Shown piece after piece: positions 1-11,292 of a stretch of DNA of 64,000 nt; position 1 is the first letter of the stretch, and each line of letters opens with the position of its first letter. This DNA comes from Ottelia alismoides. Its lineage: Eukaryota; Streptophyta; Magnoliopsida; Alismatales; Hydrocharitaceae. The notes under the pieces are model-generated. The model saw only the letters and a program-made list of their open reading frames with translations, had not been told where the DNA came from and did no database searches. The position numbers and the translations under genes are program-made. The DNA is taken from positions 868,001 through 932,000 of the forward strand of contig JAZKJV010009784.1 of the NCBI GenBank assembly GCA_037367405.1, in the 5' to 3' direction.

Positions 1-1280
1 TTTGGAAGTTGGGGTTTCAATCAGTTGGAATAGGAAGTGATTGGTTTTTGCCAACTTTAGTGGATTAAATAGGATAATTAGAAGGTAGTTGGGTAGATTT
101 GGATGAACGGAGTGCATTAGGGATGATCAAGCTATAAGGTCAAAGGGTTAGATGGGAGTTAGGTTGGCAATCAATGGTTGGATAATTCAACGATGATAGG
201 TTTGTTTAATAGCTAGAACATAATGGTTCTTGATGAGGATGGCTGTGGTGTTGACAAATGTCAATTCCAAGAGCTTAAGTACTTGTAAAACGTATGTTAA
301 ATAGTAAATAAAGTTTATTTAAAATGATGTGAAACAAAAATCTATATAATTAAATTGTCTAAATTACGATATATTATAACGATCATACTTACATATATTT
401 TATAATATATATATATAAATATCATTACATATACATATAATGTGTATTATAAATAGGAATTATATTTTTTAATAAAAGGCACTATTTTTATATTTATTAA
501 TTTATATAAGAATAAATAAGGCTTGTCTAAATTTTTATATATTTTTAATAATTTACTTTACATGGATTAATAATTACTCGTATATACAGTGTAGTTCAAT
601 TTTACCTATTTTTCGGAGTTTTTTATTATTTAAAATATTAAATAGTGATTATTATTTTGTATTTTATTTTATAAATAAACTATAAGATCGCAAAATAATT
701 AAAAATTCTAAATCGATTATACTATAACTAATATATAGAAAGTAAATTAAACAACTCAGAAACTCAGTTGTCATTAGGTCCAAAAAATGACTTTTTGCAA
801 ATGGAATTCGTATTCAATGAAATAAAAAATATGTTGATTATATCAAAATTAGAGGACAACTATAATTCTAGTTCATCATGTGTAGAGACATTATTTCTGA
901 TATAACAACCTCGATAAGAAATGTTGATATGGATACAAAGGATACGATTCAAATAACACTTATAAATGTAACTGAAAATATTATTAAAATACATCTACAA
1001 TAGGGTTTTATTGAAAATGTTAGAAAAATCGGGAAAATAACAAATATTTCTTGGTTTCAATAATGGGACGTAAAATCCTTCATTAGTCAGAGAATTTTGT
1101 CTCTTGAACTTTAAAGGTGAGTAGAGTGAAATTGGAGTTTGTATGACGAGGTCATGAGGTTCGGAAGTTGGGAAATTGACAATTTGAAGTTCTGATTTCT
1201 TGGCATATATACAAGTTGCATTTTTTTACTTATTTTTGTATTTATGTATACATATATTTATTTACACAATAGTTAACCCA
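1..1280. repeat. Copy 1 of a 1.27-kb duplicated AT-rich segment
   Basis: Positions 3-1280 match 9293-10562 almost base for base apart from small indels and substitutions. The match probably starts left of the window. At the right edge the two copies part: copy 1 runs into a minus-strand LTR fragment, copy 2 into a TA microsatellite. Inside lies a decayed rps8-like frame. I see no TG...CA ends, so I do not call these LTRs. Confidence 0.85.
881..1190 (+). pseudogene. rps8: Decayed plastid-type ribosomal protein S8, copy 1
   Basis: Translating across frames gives a series of matches to the start and middle of plastid ribosomal protein S8 (a 30S subunit protein): RDIISDITTSIRNVD, then NVTENIIKI, then GFIENVRK, in the right order and spacing. 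The family normally reads close to DIITSIRNAD, NITENIVKI and GFIENVRKH in these places. Stops and frameshifts break the frame, for example a TAG before GFIENV, and the C-terminal half is barely recognisable. Copy 1 keeps NVTENIIKI nearer to the plastid form than copy 2 does. I infer an old transfer of plastid DNA to the nucleus, later duplicated. I do not recognise the flanking bases as plastid. Confidence 0.65.
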
Positions 1281-2140
1281 AAAGCATGCCATTCGATTCA
1301 GAACATCTAAAAAGTACATGGCATACAATGCAAATAACCCAAAAGTCATGTGTACATACATGTGCTAAAAACTGAGAGGGACTAAAGTGCAAATATAAAA
1401 AATATAAGGTCTAAAATGTAAAGTGTCTCAACTACAATATTTATTTAATGGACTAAAGCTAAATGTAGAAACAAGCAGGGGCTAAAAGGAAATATACCCT
1501 TGTAGGACATGTGGCGTGCGTGGAGAAGGGCGCTGGCGTATGACTCTGATCATCCTGTTGCTGCAGATCTGACAGTTAGAGAATGTCAGGGACATGCGGT
1601 CAGATGCATCAGATTTAATGGCTGAAAGGCTGCCGTGGTCGACGGCTCAGATGCGATATGGAAGAGCGGGTATCATCCAACGACGGAGGATGGGTCTACA
1701 AGAACTCCTCCTAAGCGACCTTCGATCAACCAGGGGAGAAGATCCATCGACCTGAAGGCTCCGGCAGCTTCGTGGAAGCACTACACGTTAGACTGGGAGC
1801 TCTGATGACGGTGGCGACAGTCGGATGAGTGTGGCAGTGAAGGGGGTCCTGGAGAAGCTCCACTTGAGCAATAGGTTGGCCAAATGGGGTCTCCTAAGTG
1901 TGCGAACTTCTATAAGAGGCACAACGCTCGAAGGTGAAGCTTCAACGATGGATTATTGCATAAGGGACAAAAGGAAGCGAAGGGGAATGGGCTTTTGGTC
2001 TCCAGCGAACGCAAAGGAGGGAAACTAGGCTTAATCCTGCTCTGGTGAGCAAGATCCATGATGATTAGGTTGTAAGGTAAGAAGGGACGTGAGTCGAGGA
2101 GTCGATCTGTGCAGATGGGTATGTATGTCAGAGCTCCTCA
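1281..2140 (-). mobile_element. Athila-type LTR fragment, reverse orientation
   Basis: Read on the minus strand this has the phrasing of the LTRs further right: repeated 'GGTATATTT...TTTAGCCCC', 'TTTAGTCCATTAAATAAA' and 'GCACTTTAGTCCCT' lines, preceded by a GC-richer block. It abuts duplicated segment copy 1 on the left and an RTE LINE relic on the right. No LTR end is visible. The open frame at 1825-2028 on the plus strand has no recognisable protein and I treat it as chance. Confidence 0.6.
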
Positions 2141-2426
2141 ACACTCACATCTCCTAACTGGTGCATCAACTGATCTTTTTTGCAAATGACCAAACCATCT
2201 TAAGCGATTTTCTCTACACCTTATCCTCGATCAGAGCTAGTTTAACTTTCTTTCTGATTGCATCATTCCGAATCCGATCTTTACATATGCATCCACACAC
2301 CAACCTTAGCATTTTCATTTTTACTACAACCATTCTCTGCACATGTCTATCGTTTATTGGCCAACATTCAGATCCATAGAGCATAGCAGGTCTCACGTCT
2401 GCTTTGTATATATAAAAAGTAACCAA
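2140..2426 (-). pseudogene. RTE-type LINE reverse transcriptase, C-terminal relic
   Basis: The minus-strand frame contains DVRPAMLYGSECWPINDRHV, then MKMLRLVCGCICKDRIRND and [14 protein letters not shown]. After a frameshift it continues [20 protein letters not shown]. This is the well-known tail of plant RTE-clade LINE polyproteins, just after the reverse transcriptase domain. Only about 95 codons remain, the 5' part is absent, and there is one frameshift near 2214. It sits between two LTR fragments of opposite orientation. It cannot be functional. Confidence 0.85.
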
Positions 2427-4276
2427 TAATAATTAGAAACAAAAAATAAATAAAAATATTATTAAAATACTACTCAAAATAACAAATAATATTCATGTTT
2501 AAGATTTTATTTAATTAAATCATTTATTATTTTATTTTTAATTTGCTTTTCTTTTAGTTTCTATTTTGTCAATTAGAGGGTGGCGTAGACCAATGGGGAC
2601 GCAACATTGGTTGACTCGACAGTCAACTGTCCTATTGCGCCCCTAGGTCTGTCAGACCTCACTGACCACCTACTTCCTCGGATTTTCCCTGTCTTTCCTT
2701 GCACTTTTAGAGCTTTATTTCTTCGTCATTTTTTCTCCTCGACCAACGGTATTTCACACTACATTGATTCCTCGATCGATGGATCATGGTATCGATTCAT
2801 GTCTCTAGTCAAAGTCCTCCTTGTACAAATACATCTCCACTGCTGTCCTTTGATTTTTGATCATGTTTCTACCTCGAAATCCCCTAATTTATTGTGCATC
2901 AACTCACTGGTGATAACTACAAGCTCACCGACCATTTGGGCATGGAGGAAGAGGTTCTGGAGGTAGATATCCAAGCTCGCCATGCCTCATCGCTGCATCT
3001 CCACCTGACTCCCTCTTCCTCGAGGTAGATCCATAAATTTCAGGTTCTTTTCATTCCTAGGGATAATATTAGTCTATTATATCATTTATTTATTATCAAT
3101 TTCGCATTTTATTTCGTTAAATCCTCGGATCTAAGTTCGTCGGAGCTCCAGCTCTGACCGTTGTTTCACTATGATTTGACCATTCTCCAACCCGCCTAAC
3201 ACCTCCAACTCATACCCCTTTCTCTTCTCTACACCCCAGGTACCTTCATTCCCTCTGATTGTTCTCGAATCAGTGAATCCGGCCTTCTTCGTCCACCATC
3301 CATTCAAAGGTCTCTTTTATGCATCACCTTCATACATTTTAGCCCTAAATTGATCCTTGGACCTCACTTTTTGTGCGTATGAACTAACCTTGCAGGTCTA
3401 ACCGAGGTAATTTTGGTTACCTAGGAGGTTCCTGCTATCCTGCATCTTCCCCGACCTCCTGAGCTCTGCCGCATAGCTCCGGACCTCAGCCGATCATACC
3501 GGCAATTGCGTGACACCTTCATGAAGCTTTTACCCATCTGCAACACTTGAGACTGCCATAGGAGGGAGAGGTACCTGATCGAAGCTCGGATGGTCTTGTG
3601 TTCTTCCCCTTTCTTCCATAGGATCCACAACTGTTCGATCGAAGTCCTTCTTCAGATTGCCATTGGATTTGAGTGCCATCAGAATTCCGATCAACCGCCA
3701 AGATCTAATCTCATCCATTCACACAAACGAAGAGGCATCGATCGTCGAGGGGCCGACTTGTGGATAAGTGAAGAGATCTCAACCGTTCGCCAAAGCACCA
3801 TTGGGAGTAATAATGCAATATAACCCCTTGGTTTTTGTATTTTTTTAGTCCAAAAAAATTTATTTGTAGTTATAATTCTTTTGTAAAATTTGTAAGTTGA
3901 ACTTTGAGCTTTTATTAATTGCACATAGGTCCCTCACCACGTCACCTCACGTATGCATACACTTGAGGGGCTCTCTTTTTGCAAGGGACCTCTTGCGGGT
4001 TTTGTTATTATTCAGTCTGGGAACTTTTTTATTAAGTGTAAAACTTTCGGGTAAATTTGATATTAAACCCAAGATATTTTTAGATCATATATACCACTGC
4101 CAAGTATATTAAATTAAATACCATAGGGATTTTTGTTGAGGCCATTAAACTTTTATTTTATGTTATGGATCACATTTCAAATTTACTTAAATTACGTTTA
4201 GATCCCTGCCAGCATATTATTTTTTATTTAATATATTTTTCTCATTTGAAACATTATTTTGCATCCAAAAATTTTA

Positions 4277-4346
4277 GGGATTTTTACCGGCAGACCCTGT
4301 AATCTTTTGCAATTACCGCTACGACCTCTGAAACATCATAATTCCT
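4277..4346 (+). repeat. Left terminal inverted repeat of the Mutator-like element
   Basis: Nearly perfect inverted match to 5656-5725; the outer 20 bases are GGGATTTTTACCGGCAGACC. Confidence 0.85.
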
Positions 4347-4494
4347 CTGTCGACCCCGTAAACTTGCTAACCCTTACTATACAGACCCTGTGGTTAACCT
4401 CCGTTCATTTACTGGTTAAAATTAACCTGATTCCGTTATATTATTTTATATTATACCCATTTTGTTTATTCTATTTACATTTGAGTGCCACTCC

Positions 4495-5460
4495 ATCATC
4501 CCCCTCCCGCCGCTGCCGCTCCCTTCCCCCCGCCCCTCGGCGATGCTGCTCTCCCCCCACCGCCCAAGCTCTCTACGCCTCCCACGGCCCAGGCTCCGTG
4601 CTCCTTGCTCCCCCCACCCTTCGCCCCCAGCGCCGCTGCTCCCACCCCGTCGCTCAAGCTCCCTGCCTCGCCTAAACCCAGCCCCCTTCCCACCCAAGCT
4701 CCCACAAGCTCCCAGCCCCCCTCGGGCCGTCGAAGCTTCCCCCCCCAACCCGCGGCATCGCCGAAGCTCCCAGCGCCCCCCAACCCGCGGCATCGCCGAA
4801 GCTCCCAGCGCCCCCCCCACTCCGCCCAAGCTCCCCCCCCGCGGTGCCGCCCAAGCTCCCAGCGCGCCCCCCTCGGGCCGCCCAAGCCCAGCGCCCCCCC
4901 TCCGCCAAAGCTCCCCCCCCCCCCCCCCCCGCGGTGCCGCCCAAGCTCCCAGCGCGCCCCCTCGGGCCGCCCAAGCCCAGCGCCCCCCCCCTCCGCCAAA
5001 GCTCCCCCCCGCGACGCCGCCCAAGCTACCAGCGCGCCCCGCCCCCCTGCCCAACGGCCCAAGCTCTCCCCCCTCCCGCGGCGCCGCCCAAGCTCCCCCC
5101 CCGCACCGCCCAAGCTCCCAGCGCCCCCACCCCCAACACACCCCACCGCCTAAGCCACCTCGACCCCGATGGAGGCCCCTGCTCCTCGGCGATGCTGCTC
5201 CCCCCCGCGGCTGAAGCTCCCTACTCCCCCCGATGGAGGCCCCTGCCTGCTGCTATCCCCGTCACCGCTGCTCCTCGTCGCCGCTGCTATCCCCGTCGCC
5301 GCTGCTATCCCCTGCCTGCTGCTACTATCCCCATCGTCGCTGCTATCCCCGTCGCCGCTGCTATCCCCTGCCTGCTGCTACTATCCCCGTCGCCGCTGCT
5401 ATCCCCGTTGCCGCTGCTATCCCCTGCCTGCTGCTATCCCCGTCGCCGCTGCCCCGCAAT
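4495..5460 (+). repeat. C-rich low-complexity tandem repeats inside the Mutator-like element
   Basis: Two blocks. 4550-5160 is built from imperfect copies of CCCAAGCTCCCAGCGCCCCC and 'GCGGTGCCGC', with homopolymer C runs up to about 14. 5240-5455 repeats GCTGCTATCCCCGTCGCC and CCCTGCCTGCTGCTATC. Because the sequence has almost no T-rich stops, several frames on both strands stay open (for example 4462-5214 plus, Pro/Ala/Ser/Lys-rich, 250 codons; 4446-5141 minus, Gly/Ala-rich). Frames overlapping on both strands are expected from composition alone. No domain is recognisable, so I do not annotate a protein. Confidence 0.8.
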
Positions 5461-5655
5461 GAACGAGGCCGATTTGAGAATTCTCAAGTCTAATTTGCTA
5501 GATTTTTCCCTTTTTTTATTTTTGACTAATCCTAACCGTTCGATGGTAATTGGTTAGGTTAACTCAAGACTAACCCAAGTATTTAACTCAAATATAGTTA
5601 AAATTGACGGCAAGGTTTGTTGGGTAAGACGGAGCAACTTTACGGGGGCGGGGGA

Positions 5656-5725
5656 GGAATTATGATGTTTCAGAGGTCGTAGCGGTAATTGCAAAAGATT
5701 ATAGGGTCTGCCGGGTAAAAATCCC
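5656..5725 (-). repeat. Right terminal inverted repeat of the Mutator-like element
   Basis: Inverted match to 4277-4346, with one inserted base after TTTTTACC and a few substitutions. The 9-bp repeat AAAATTTTA follows directly. Confidence 0.85.
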
Positions 5726-6438
5726 AAAATTTTAAGAAAATTACTTTAAGTGTCTGAAAATTTATTAAATCAAGCATATTTTTTACATAACTATTATAAT
5801 TAATTTTTTATTTTAAAAATTCAAAAATAAATTTATTTCCTATTTTCATTAGAAAATACATAAAAATTATAAAAATGTTTTCAAAAATATAAAAAAATTA
5901 CAATAGCTTTATTATTGTATTTTACCACTATAAACAAAAAATGACTAAAAATCTCAACAGAAAACACAAAAATTTAAAATCCCAAAATCTCTTATATAAA
6001 AATATTCAAAAATATAAAAATATCCTTTTCTATTTATGTATTTTTGTATTATATATTATATATTATATATTAAAAGTAATTTTTAAAAATTTTGGGGTGT
6101 TTACCTATTTTTAATTTCCAAAACAATTCGGCCTTGCATTTCTATTCATTGTTTGCCATTTTTATTCAAATACAAATATGAAAAAATTGGCAAAAATGAA
6201 AAGAAATAATTACATAAATAGAATAATATATAAAAAGACATTTTTTGCATATTTTATGCATTTATAGTTATATCAATATATAGTAATCTATATTATATAT
6301 AGATATATTTACATATATTATTACTACTAAAAATACAAAAATACTTTAAAAACCATAAAAAATAAAAAAAGACTACGATTATGTATTTTTATGATTTTTA
6401 TATATATATATATATACTTATGTCTTATGTATCTATTA

Positions 6439-6817
6439 GGGTTTAATGTGGCTACCCCTAAGGGGCAGCTAACTTGGCTCCCCTCGTGCCATTTTGCTCA
6501 GTTTTTATTTTTTTGAAAATTTCTTCCGTGAATATTCATCACCATATCGCTATATTATGCTATTAAAATTTCGTGCGAAACAGGGACTCCTACGACCTCC
6601 ATCTAGACGGTCATTTTTAACGGTAAGAGAATTGCTAAAAACGACCAAGTCTGGATGGAGGCCGTTTGAGTCTATGTTTCACACGAAATTTTAATAGCAT
6701 AATATAGGGATATATTAATGAAAATTCACGGAAGAATTTTTCAAAAAAAATAAAAAGGTGGAAAATGGGATGGGGGAGCCAAGTTAGCTCCCTCTCGTGG
6801 GCCGTCGCATTTTACCA
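6439..6817. mobile_element. Fold-back MITE (Mutator-type target duplication)
   Basis: The left arm (6439 to about 6620) pairs with the right arm over almost its whole length. Paired stretches include CCATCTAGACGGTCATTTTT against the complement near 6640-6665, GCTATTAAAATTTCGTG against CACGAAATTTTAATAGC, and AGCTAACTTGGCTCCC against GGGAGCCAAGTTAGCT. Only about 20 bases are left as a loop. The outer ends are GGGTTTAATG and CATTTTACC. The 9-bp direct repeat TATCTATTA stands at 6430-6438 and 6818-6826. At 379 bp with no coding capacity it is a MITE, sitting in LTR A. Confidence 0.85.
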
Positions 6818-7170
6818 TATCTATTATATACTACATATTATCTATATATCTTATATATACAAACTAGATATATTTAAAAGAAAATAAAAGTAAAAATCAA
6901 AAAAATATAAAGATATAAAAATTAAAAAATATGTAAATTTAAAAAATATAGAATATTAGAAACCCACAAACATTCAAAAATCCCTATAAAAACACAAAAA
7001 AACATTTATTGTCTTTTAAACTAATTGTTGTGATCTATCCTTGTTGCTCCTTTGTGGTTCGACCCGTAAACTTGCATACTATACCATATTATAGGGTATA
7101 ATAAATTTTAGCTCACTCTTATCCATTGCTTGAACATCGTAGATTAATAATTGATTGCAACATTTGAATT

Positions 7171-7403
7171 GTGTGTTGAGTGATGTGAGAATAGTCGATA
7201 CATCAATTGCCGGATCCGACTTGTCGGACACCACATTGCCTCCAAGAGTAGACGTTAGACACCTCGATTCTCTTTTTCATCAGACATGTGGTGCACAACA
7301 GTGAAGTATGGAGTTCTTCATGTTCTTCCCCAGTTCTAGAACGAAGGCGATGATGATTGGTTTCTTGGCGGCTATTGGTTCGATCACTGTCGATGCAGGT
7401 AGT
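7171..7403. other. Unassigned spacer between two LTR pieces
   Basis: Mixed-composition sequence without an open frame of note or a recognised repeat. It separates the 3' part of LTR A from a new LTR start. Confidence 0.4.
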
Positions 7404-7830
7404 TATGAATCTCCATTTGGTATAGCATTAATTTATGCAAAATAAATATAAATAATTGACCAATAAATACTGTATAAAATAGCGTATCTAATTCCAAAAT
7501 AAAAGAATAAAGGAAGGAAAAAAAGAACGAAGTGTCAAAGAGACTGAGTGACCAGAGACCTGGGACCCAGTCATCACGATGACTTGGTTGACAAGGGATA
7601 AAGTAGGGGGAGATAGGAGAACTAATTGTACAAAGAACAACACATAAACCCTAAATTTTTATTCATTAATAGTAGACTTTTGGGACCTATTTTGTTTTCT
7701 TATTTTTACATCTCAAATGAATAAACCCTCTATACATTATACATAAAAATACAATGAAAAACACATAATTAATTTCACTAAAAAATAATACACAGTGTAC
7801 CCGAGACACACAGAATAAAAAGCTGCAAAG
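7404..7830 (+). mobile_element. Athila-type LTR, 5' fragment only
   Basis: Starts with TATGAATCTCCATTTGG, matching the LTR start TGATGAATCTCCATTTC at 32849. It continues with the family landmarks: an AATAAAAGAATAAAG run, a 'GAGACCTGGGACCCAGTC' line, GTAGGGGGAGATA, GGGACCTATTTTG and ACAGAATAAAAAGC. It ends abruptly about 425 bp into the LTR. Confidence 0.65.
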
Positions 7831-9290
7831 ACAAGCATTGCTTAGGTTGGACCCATGCTTCCACTAAGCTTCCAGCATATATAAACAACCATTGCTTAAG
7901 ATTGAGGATATCTTCTGTTTACCTCAAAAATATTTCAATATAAAAGTATTTCAACATATGGACATGCTTCATTCAATTAATACAATATGAATATTATGAA
8001 GCTTCATGAATTGCTTGAGTATAGACAGTAGAATGATGACACTCCTCATATCTACATCCATATAAACTCTTAAAGACTTTGATTCAGGTAGGTACTCAAA
8101 CATTTTGAGTACATCTTTTCTTATTGAGCTACCATTCTGCATAATACAATGAGCCATGTCATTCATGATTAAATGTTGAGAGCACATATGTCTACCGAAA
8201 CATCTTCTTAGGGTTTATAAGGACTTTCAATAATTATGATCATCATCGACATGACACTTCCAAAGCACATTCTATGAGAGATTAAGACTATAGAGACATA
8301 CAAACGAAAGGTTGTTGTCTTATTATATTCTTTATTGTCATTCCTCATTATCATGAGGAAACTTGCACATTGCAACTACATACATTATATGTCCAACTGC
8401 AAGTACAATATCTTGATCATGAATCAAATCTATGATATTTTAGTTATTGTTTAGTTTAGTTTTGAGTGGGTTTAATACGTGTTATATAAAATAAGATAAT
8501 TTGCATAAATACATATTTTAACTTTGATTAAGGATTTTATATCAAAGTTGTCTTGCCTTTTCAAATTTGAAAGTTCATTTCCCTAATCACTTTCAAAGTA
8601 AGAGACATATTTACCGTTATATCTCTAGCAAGATCTGGGATCTCCTTCTCACCTTTGTTTCATCCCTAAAATATGAGAAACTGCAACTCAGATAAAAAGA
8701 AGTGGGAACTCATTCTGCCTTTCATGTCCAATTTGTATTTTCCAATTCGGTCTTTAACACCCGGGCCACCACCCCTAAGGTGATGTTGACCTGTTGTTAA
8801 TCGAACCAACAACCAACATGATTAGAACTTACTATGCATAATCCAATATTGCCCTAATAATATGAGGAACCGATATTGGGGTTACTGCAGATACGACCTT
8901 ACTCTTTCGAGAAGCAAAGATCCTGATCCGTGTGTGCTTGTATGCAGAGCTGTCAACTTTGGACAGACGTCTCCTACATACAGTCTATGATGATGGAACC
9001 TTTATCCTTGATGAGAGACCATGGATGTCATTTATATGATCCGTCTTATCATATTCAAATTTTAATTATTGTGAATCATATTCACATAATCAATTATTTC
9101 AAGGGAATTACACCACTATTCATAATATTAATTGGATCTAATTAATTTAATCATATTAAATCTCGGAGCTCCACACATTGTTAGACGTGATGCAAGGCTA
9201 AGGAAGACCTTGGAAATCCTTCTCCGATCACCTCTCTTCCTCGTGGTTGGTCTACCTCCCTCGTCTGTCACCTGAAGGAGTTTGGAACTA
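7831..9290. other. Unassigned AT-rich stretch
   Basis: I find no supported gene. The longest frames (7969-8187 minus, 8930-9145 plus) have no recognisable motif. The sequence before 9291 differs from anything else in the window. Its style, with many short A/T motifs and CCCGGGCCACCACCCC at 8760, would suit a decayed LTR element, but I see no ends, primer site or protein to prove it. Confidence 0.35.
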
Positions 9291-10562
9291 TGGAAGTTGG
9301 GGTTTCAATCAGTTGGAATAGGAAGTGATTGGTTTTTGCTAACTTTAGTGGATTAAATAGGACAATTAGAAGGTGGTTAGGTAGATTTGGATGAAAGGAG
9401 TGCATTAGTGATGATCATGCTAGAAGGTCCAAGGGTTAGATGGGAGTTAGGTTGGCAATCAATGGTTGGATAATTCGACGATGATAGGTTTGTTTAATAG
9501 CTAGAACATAATGGTTCTTAATGAGACGGCTGTGGTGTTGACAAATGTCAATTCCAAGAGCTTAAGTACTTGTAAAACATATGTTAAATAGTAAATAAAG
9601 TTATTTTAAAAAGATGTAAAACAAAAATCTATATAATTAAATTGTCTAAATTACGATATATTATAAGGATCATACTTACATATATTTTATGATATATAAA
9701 TAAAATATCATTACATATACATATAATATGTATTATAAATAGGAATTATATTTTTTTTAATAAAAGTCACTATTTTTATATTTATTAATTTATATAAGAA
9801 TAAATAAGGCCTGTCTGAATTTTTATATATTTTTAATAATTTACTTTACATGGATTAATAATTACACGTATATACAATGTAGTTCAATTTTACCTTTTTT
9901 AGGAGTTTTTAATTTATTTAAAATATTAAATAATGATTATTATTTTGTATTTTATTTTATAAATAAACTATAAGATAACAAAATAATTAAAATTTTCTAA
10001 ATCGATTATACTATAACTAATGTATAGAAAGTAAATTAAACAACTCAGAAACTCAGTTGTCATTAGGTCCAAAAAATGACTTTTTCAAATGGAATTCATA
10101 TTCAGTGAAATAAAAAATATGTTGATTATATCAAAATAAGCAGACAACTATAATTCTAGTTTATCATGTGTAGAGACATTATTTCTGATATAACAACCTC
10201 GATAAGAAATGTTGATATTGATACAAAGGATACGATTCAAATAACACTTATAATGTACCTGAAAATTTTGTTAAAATACTTCTACAACAGGGTTTTATTG
10301 AAAATGTTAGAAAAAATCGGTAAAATAAGAAATATTTCTTGGTTTCAACCATGGGACATAAAATCCTTCATTAATCAGAGAATTTTGTATCTTGAACTTT
10401 AAAGATGAGTAGAGTGAAATTGGAGTTTGTATGACGAAGTTATGAGGTTCGAAAGTTGGGAAATTGATAATTTGAAGTTTTGATTTCTTGGCATATATAC
10501 AAGTTGCATTTTTTTACTTATTTTTGTATTTATATATACATATATTTATTTACACAATAGTT
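9291..10562. repeat. Copy 2 of the 1.27-kb duplicated segment
   Basis: Direct repeat of 1-1280, starting TGGAAGTTGGGGTTTCAATC near 9293 and ending with TTTATTTACACAATAGTTAA at about 10562. Differences are scattered point changes and 1-3 base indels. Confidence 0.85.
10166..10480 (+). pseudogene. rps8: Decayed plastid-type ribosomal protein S8, copy 2
   Basis: Same relic as at 881. Here the frame stays open for 78 codons (CRDIISDITTSIRNVDID at the start). A frameshift then uncovers NVPENFVKILLQQGFIENV, and a further shift uncovers NKKYFLVSTMGHK. These line up in order with the N-terminal and middle parts of plastid S8. Further on, LNFK and MSRVKLEFV keep a faint trace of the next block. The open 78-codon frame is therefore half out of the ancestral frame and is not a real product. 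The high divergence indicates an old nuclear copy. Confidence 0.65.
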
Positions 10563-10574
10563 AAGAGTTTGCTG

Positions 10575-10576
<2 letters not shown>

Positions 10577-10610
<34 letters not shown>
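10577..10610. repeat. (TA)n microsatellite
   Basis: Uninterrupted TA/AT dinucleotide run of about 34 bases at the right edge of duplicated segment copy 2. Confidence 0.95.
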
Positions 10611-10613
<3 letters not shown>

Positions 10614-10987
10614 TCAAATAAAATTATGTGAAGATTGTATATATATAATTTAATTTGTTATGTACGTGGTTAACTATTATTTGATTTTCTGTCATATCTC
10701 CCCCTACTTTATTGTTTGTCGACGAAGTCATGCTGACTTGATCTCGGAGGTTAGATTATATAAATATATTTTACTGCTTTATTTGTATTTTCTAAGTTAT
10801 ACTGTACAATATATACATATTTACAGTCTACCTTGTTTTCTTTATTTTTTATTTTTATTTTTTACTTGTGTATTTTTAATGCGTAAAAATGAGTTTTTAT
10901 TCTTGGATGTTAATTTGATAAAAAATAAATATTAGTGAATATTTGCATGTACTTATTAAGTGTTTGAAGATAAAATAATACAAAAAT

Positions 10988-11292
10988 TGTTAATGAATCG
11001 CAGATTCATCATGATCTAAAACCATTTATTGGTTTGATGTTTGATTCTATAAATGATGTTTTTACATTTTATAAGAGGTATGCTCATGACATTGGATTTA
11101 GTGTGCGAAAGTCTTCAGAAATGAAGAATGAGAAAACTAATCAAGTGATTTGAGTATTTTTTTTGCTCAAAACAAGGATTCAGGGAATATAAGAAATACC
11201 TTTGAGAGGACATTATAATTGGAAAGGAGAAAATGAAAAGTATTACCAGAGAGGTTGTGAAACTAATTTAATTGTGAAGAAAAATGATGATC
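10988..11292 (+). pseudogene. FAR1-type DNA-binding domain relic (MULE-derived)
   Basis: In one frame: HDLKPFIGLMFDSINDVFTF followed by YKRYAHDIGFSVRKSS, and after a stop FCSKQGFREYKKYL, then after another break YQRGCETNLIVKKND. The FYxxYAxxxGFSVRKSS, CSKQGFR and RGCxxxL motifs in this order are the FAR1 zinc-binding domain of FAR1/FHY3-like proteins and related Mutator transposases. Zinc ligands are partly kept (C of CSKQGF, C of RGCE). It breaks off at 11292, where an LTR begins, and the transposase part resumes at about 13400. Confidence 0.8.

Larger units (their letters stand above)
4277..5725. mobile_element. Mutator-like element with C-rich payload (Pack-MULE-like)
   Basis: The ends are inverted copies: GGGATTTTTACCGGCAGACC on the left against the complement of GGTCTGCCGGGTAAAAATCCC-type sequence on the right. 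The match runs about 70 bp with few differences and continues weakly further in. The element is flanked on both sides by the direct repeat AAAATTTTA (4268-4276 and 5726-5734). Long terminal inverted repeats plus a 9-bp target duplication are the mark of Mutator-superfamily elements. It is inserted in LTR A, carries no transposase, and is non-autonomous. The interior is far richer in C than anything around it, suggesting captured or expanded foreign sequence. Confidence 0.85.
2427..7170 (+). mobile_element. Athila-type LTR, 5'-truncated, with two insertions (LTR A)
   Basis: 2427-4276, 5726-6438 and 6818-7170 read through as one LTR of the family seen intact at 32849-48787. In order they show an AT-rich stretch, a GTTGACTCGACAGTCAAC block, a GC-richer segment, repeated 'TTTGCA...TTTAGTCC' lines, an A-tract-rich stretch, then the 3' part with TTCGACCCGTAAACTTGC and GGGTATAATAAATTT. 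About 1 kb of the LTR start is missing at the left, next to the RTE relic. A Mutator-like element and a MITE account for the gaps. Short open frames within (2607-2966 and others) lack known domains. Confidence 0.7.

Noticed and set aside
4446..5557. Long open frames on both strands in the C-rich block
   Set aside because: Overlapping frames on both strands and all phases come from lack of stop codons in C/G-rich repeats; no domain, no codon pattern.
1..10562. The two 1.27-kb repeats as LTRs of one element
   Set aside because: No TG/CA ends, primer site or polypurine tract at their borders, and the sequence between is a patchwork of other elements.
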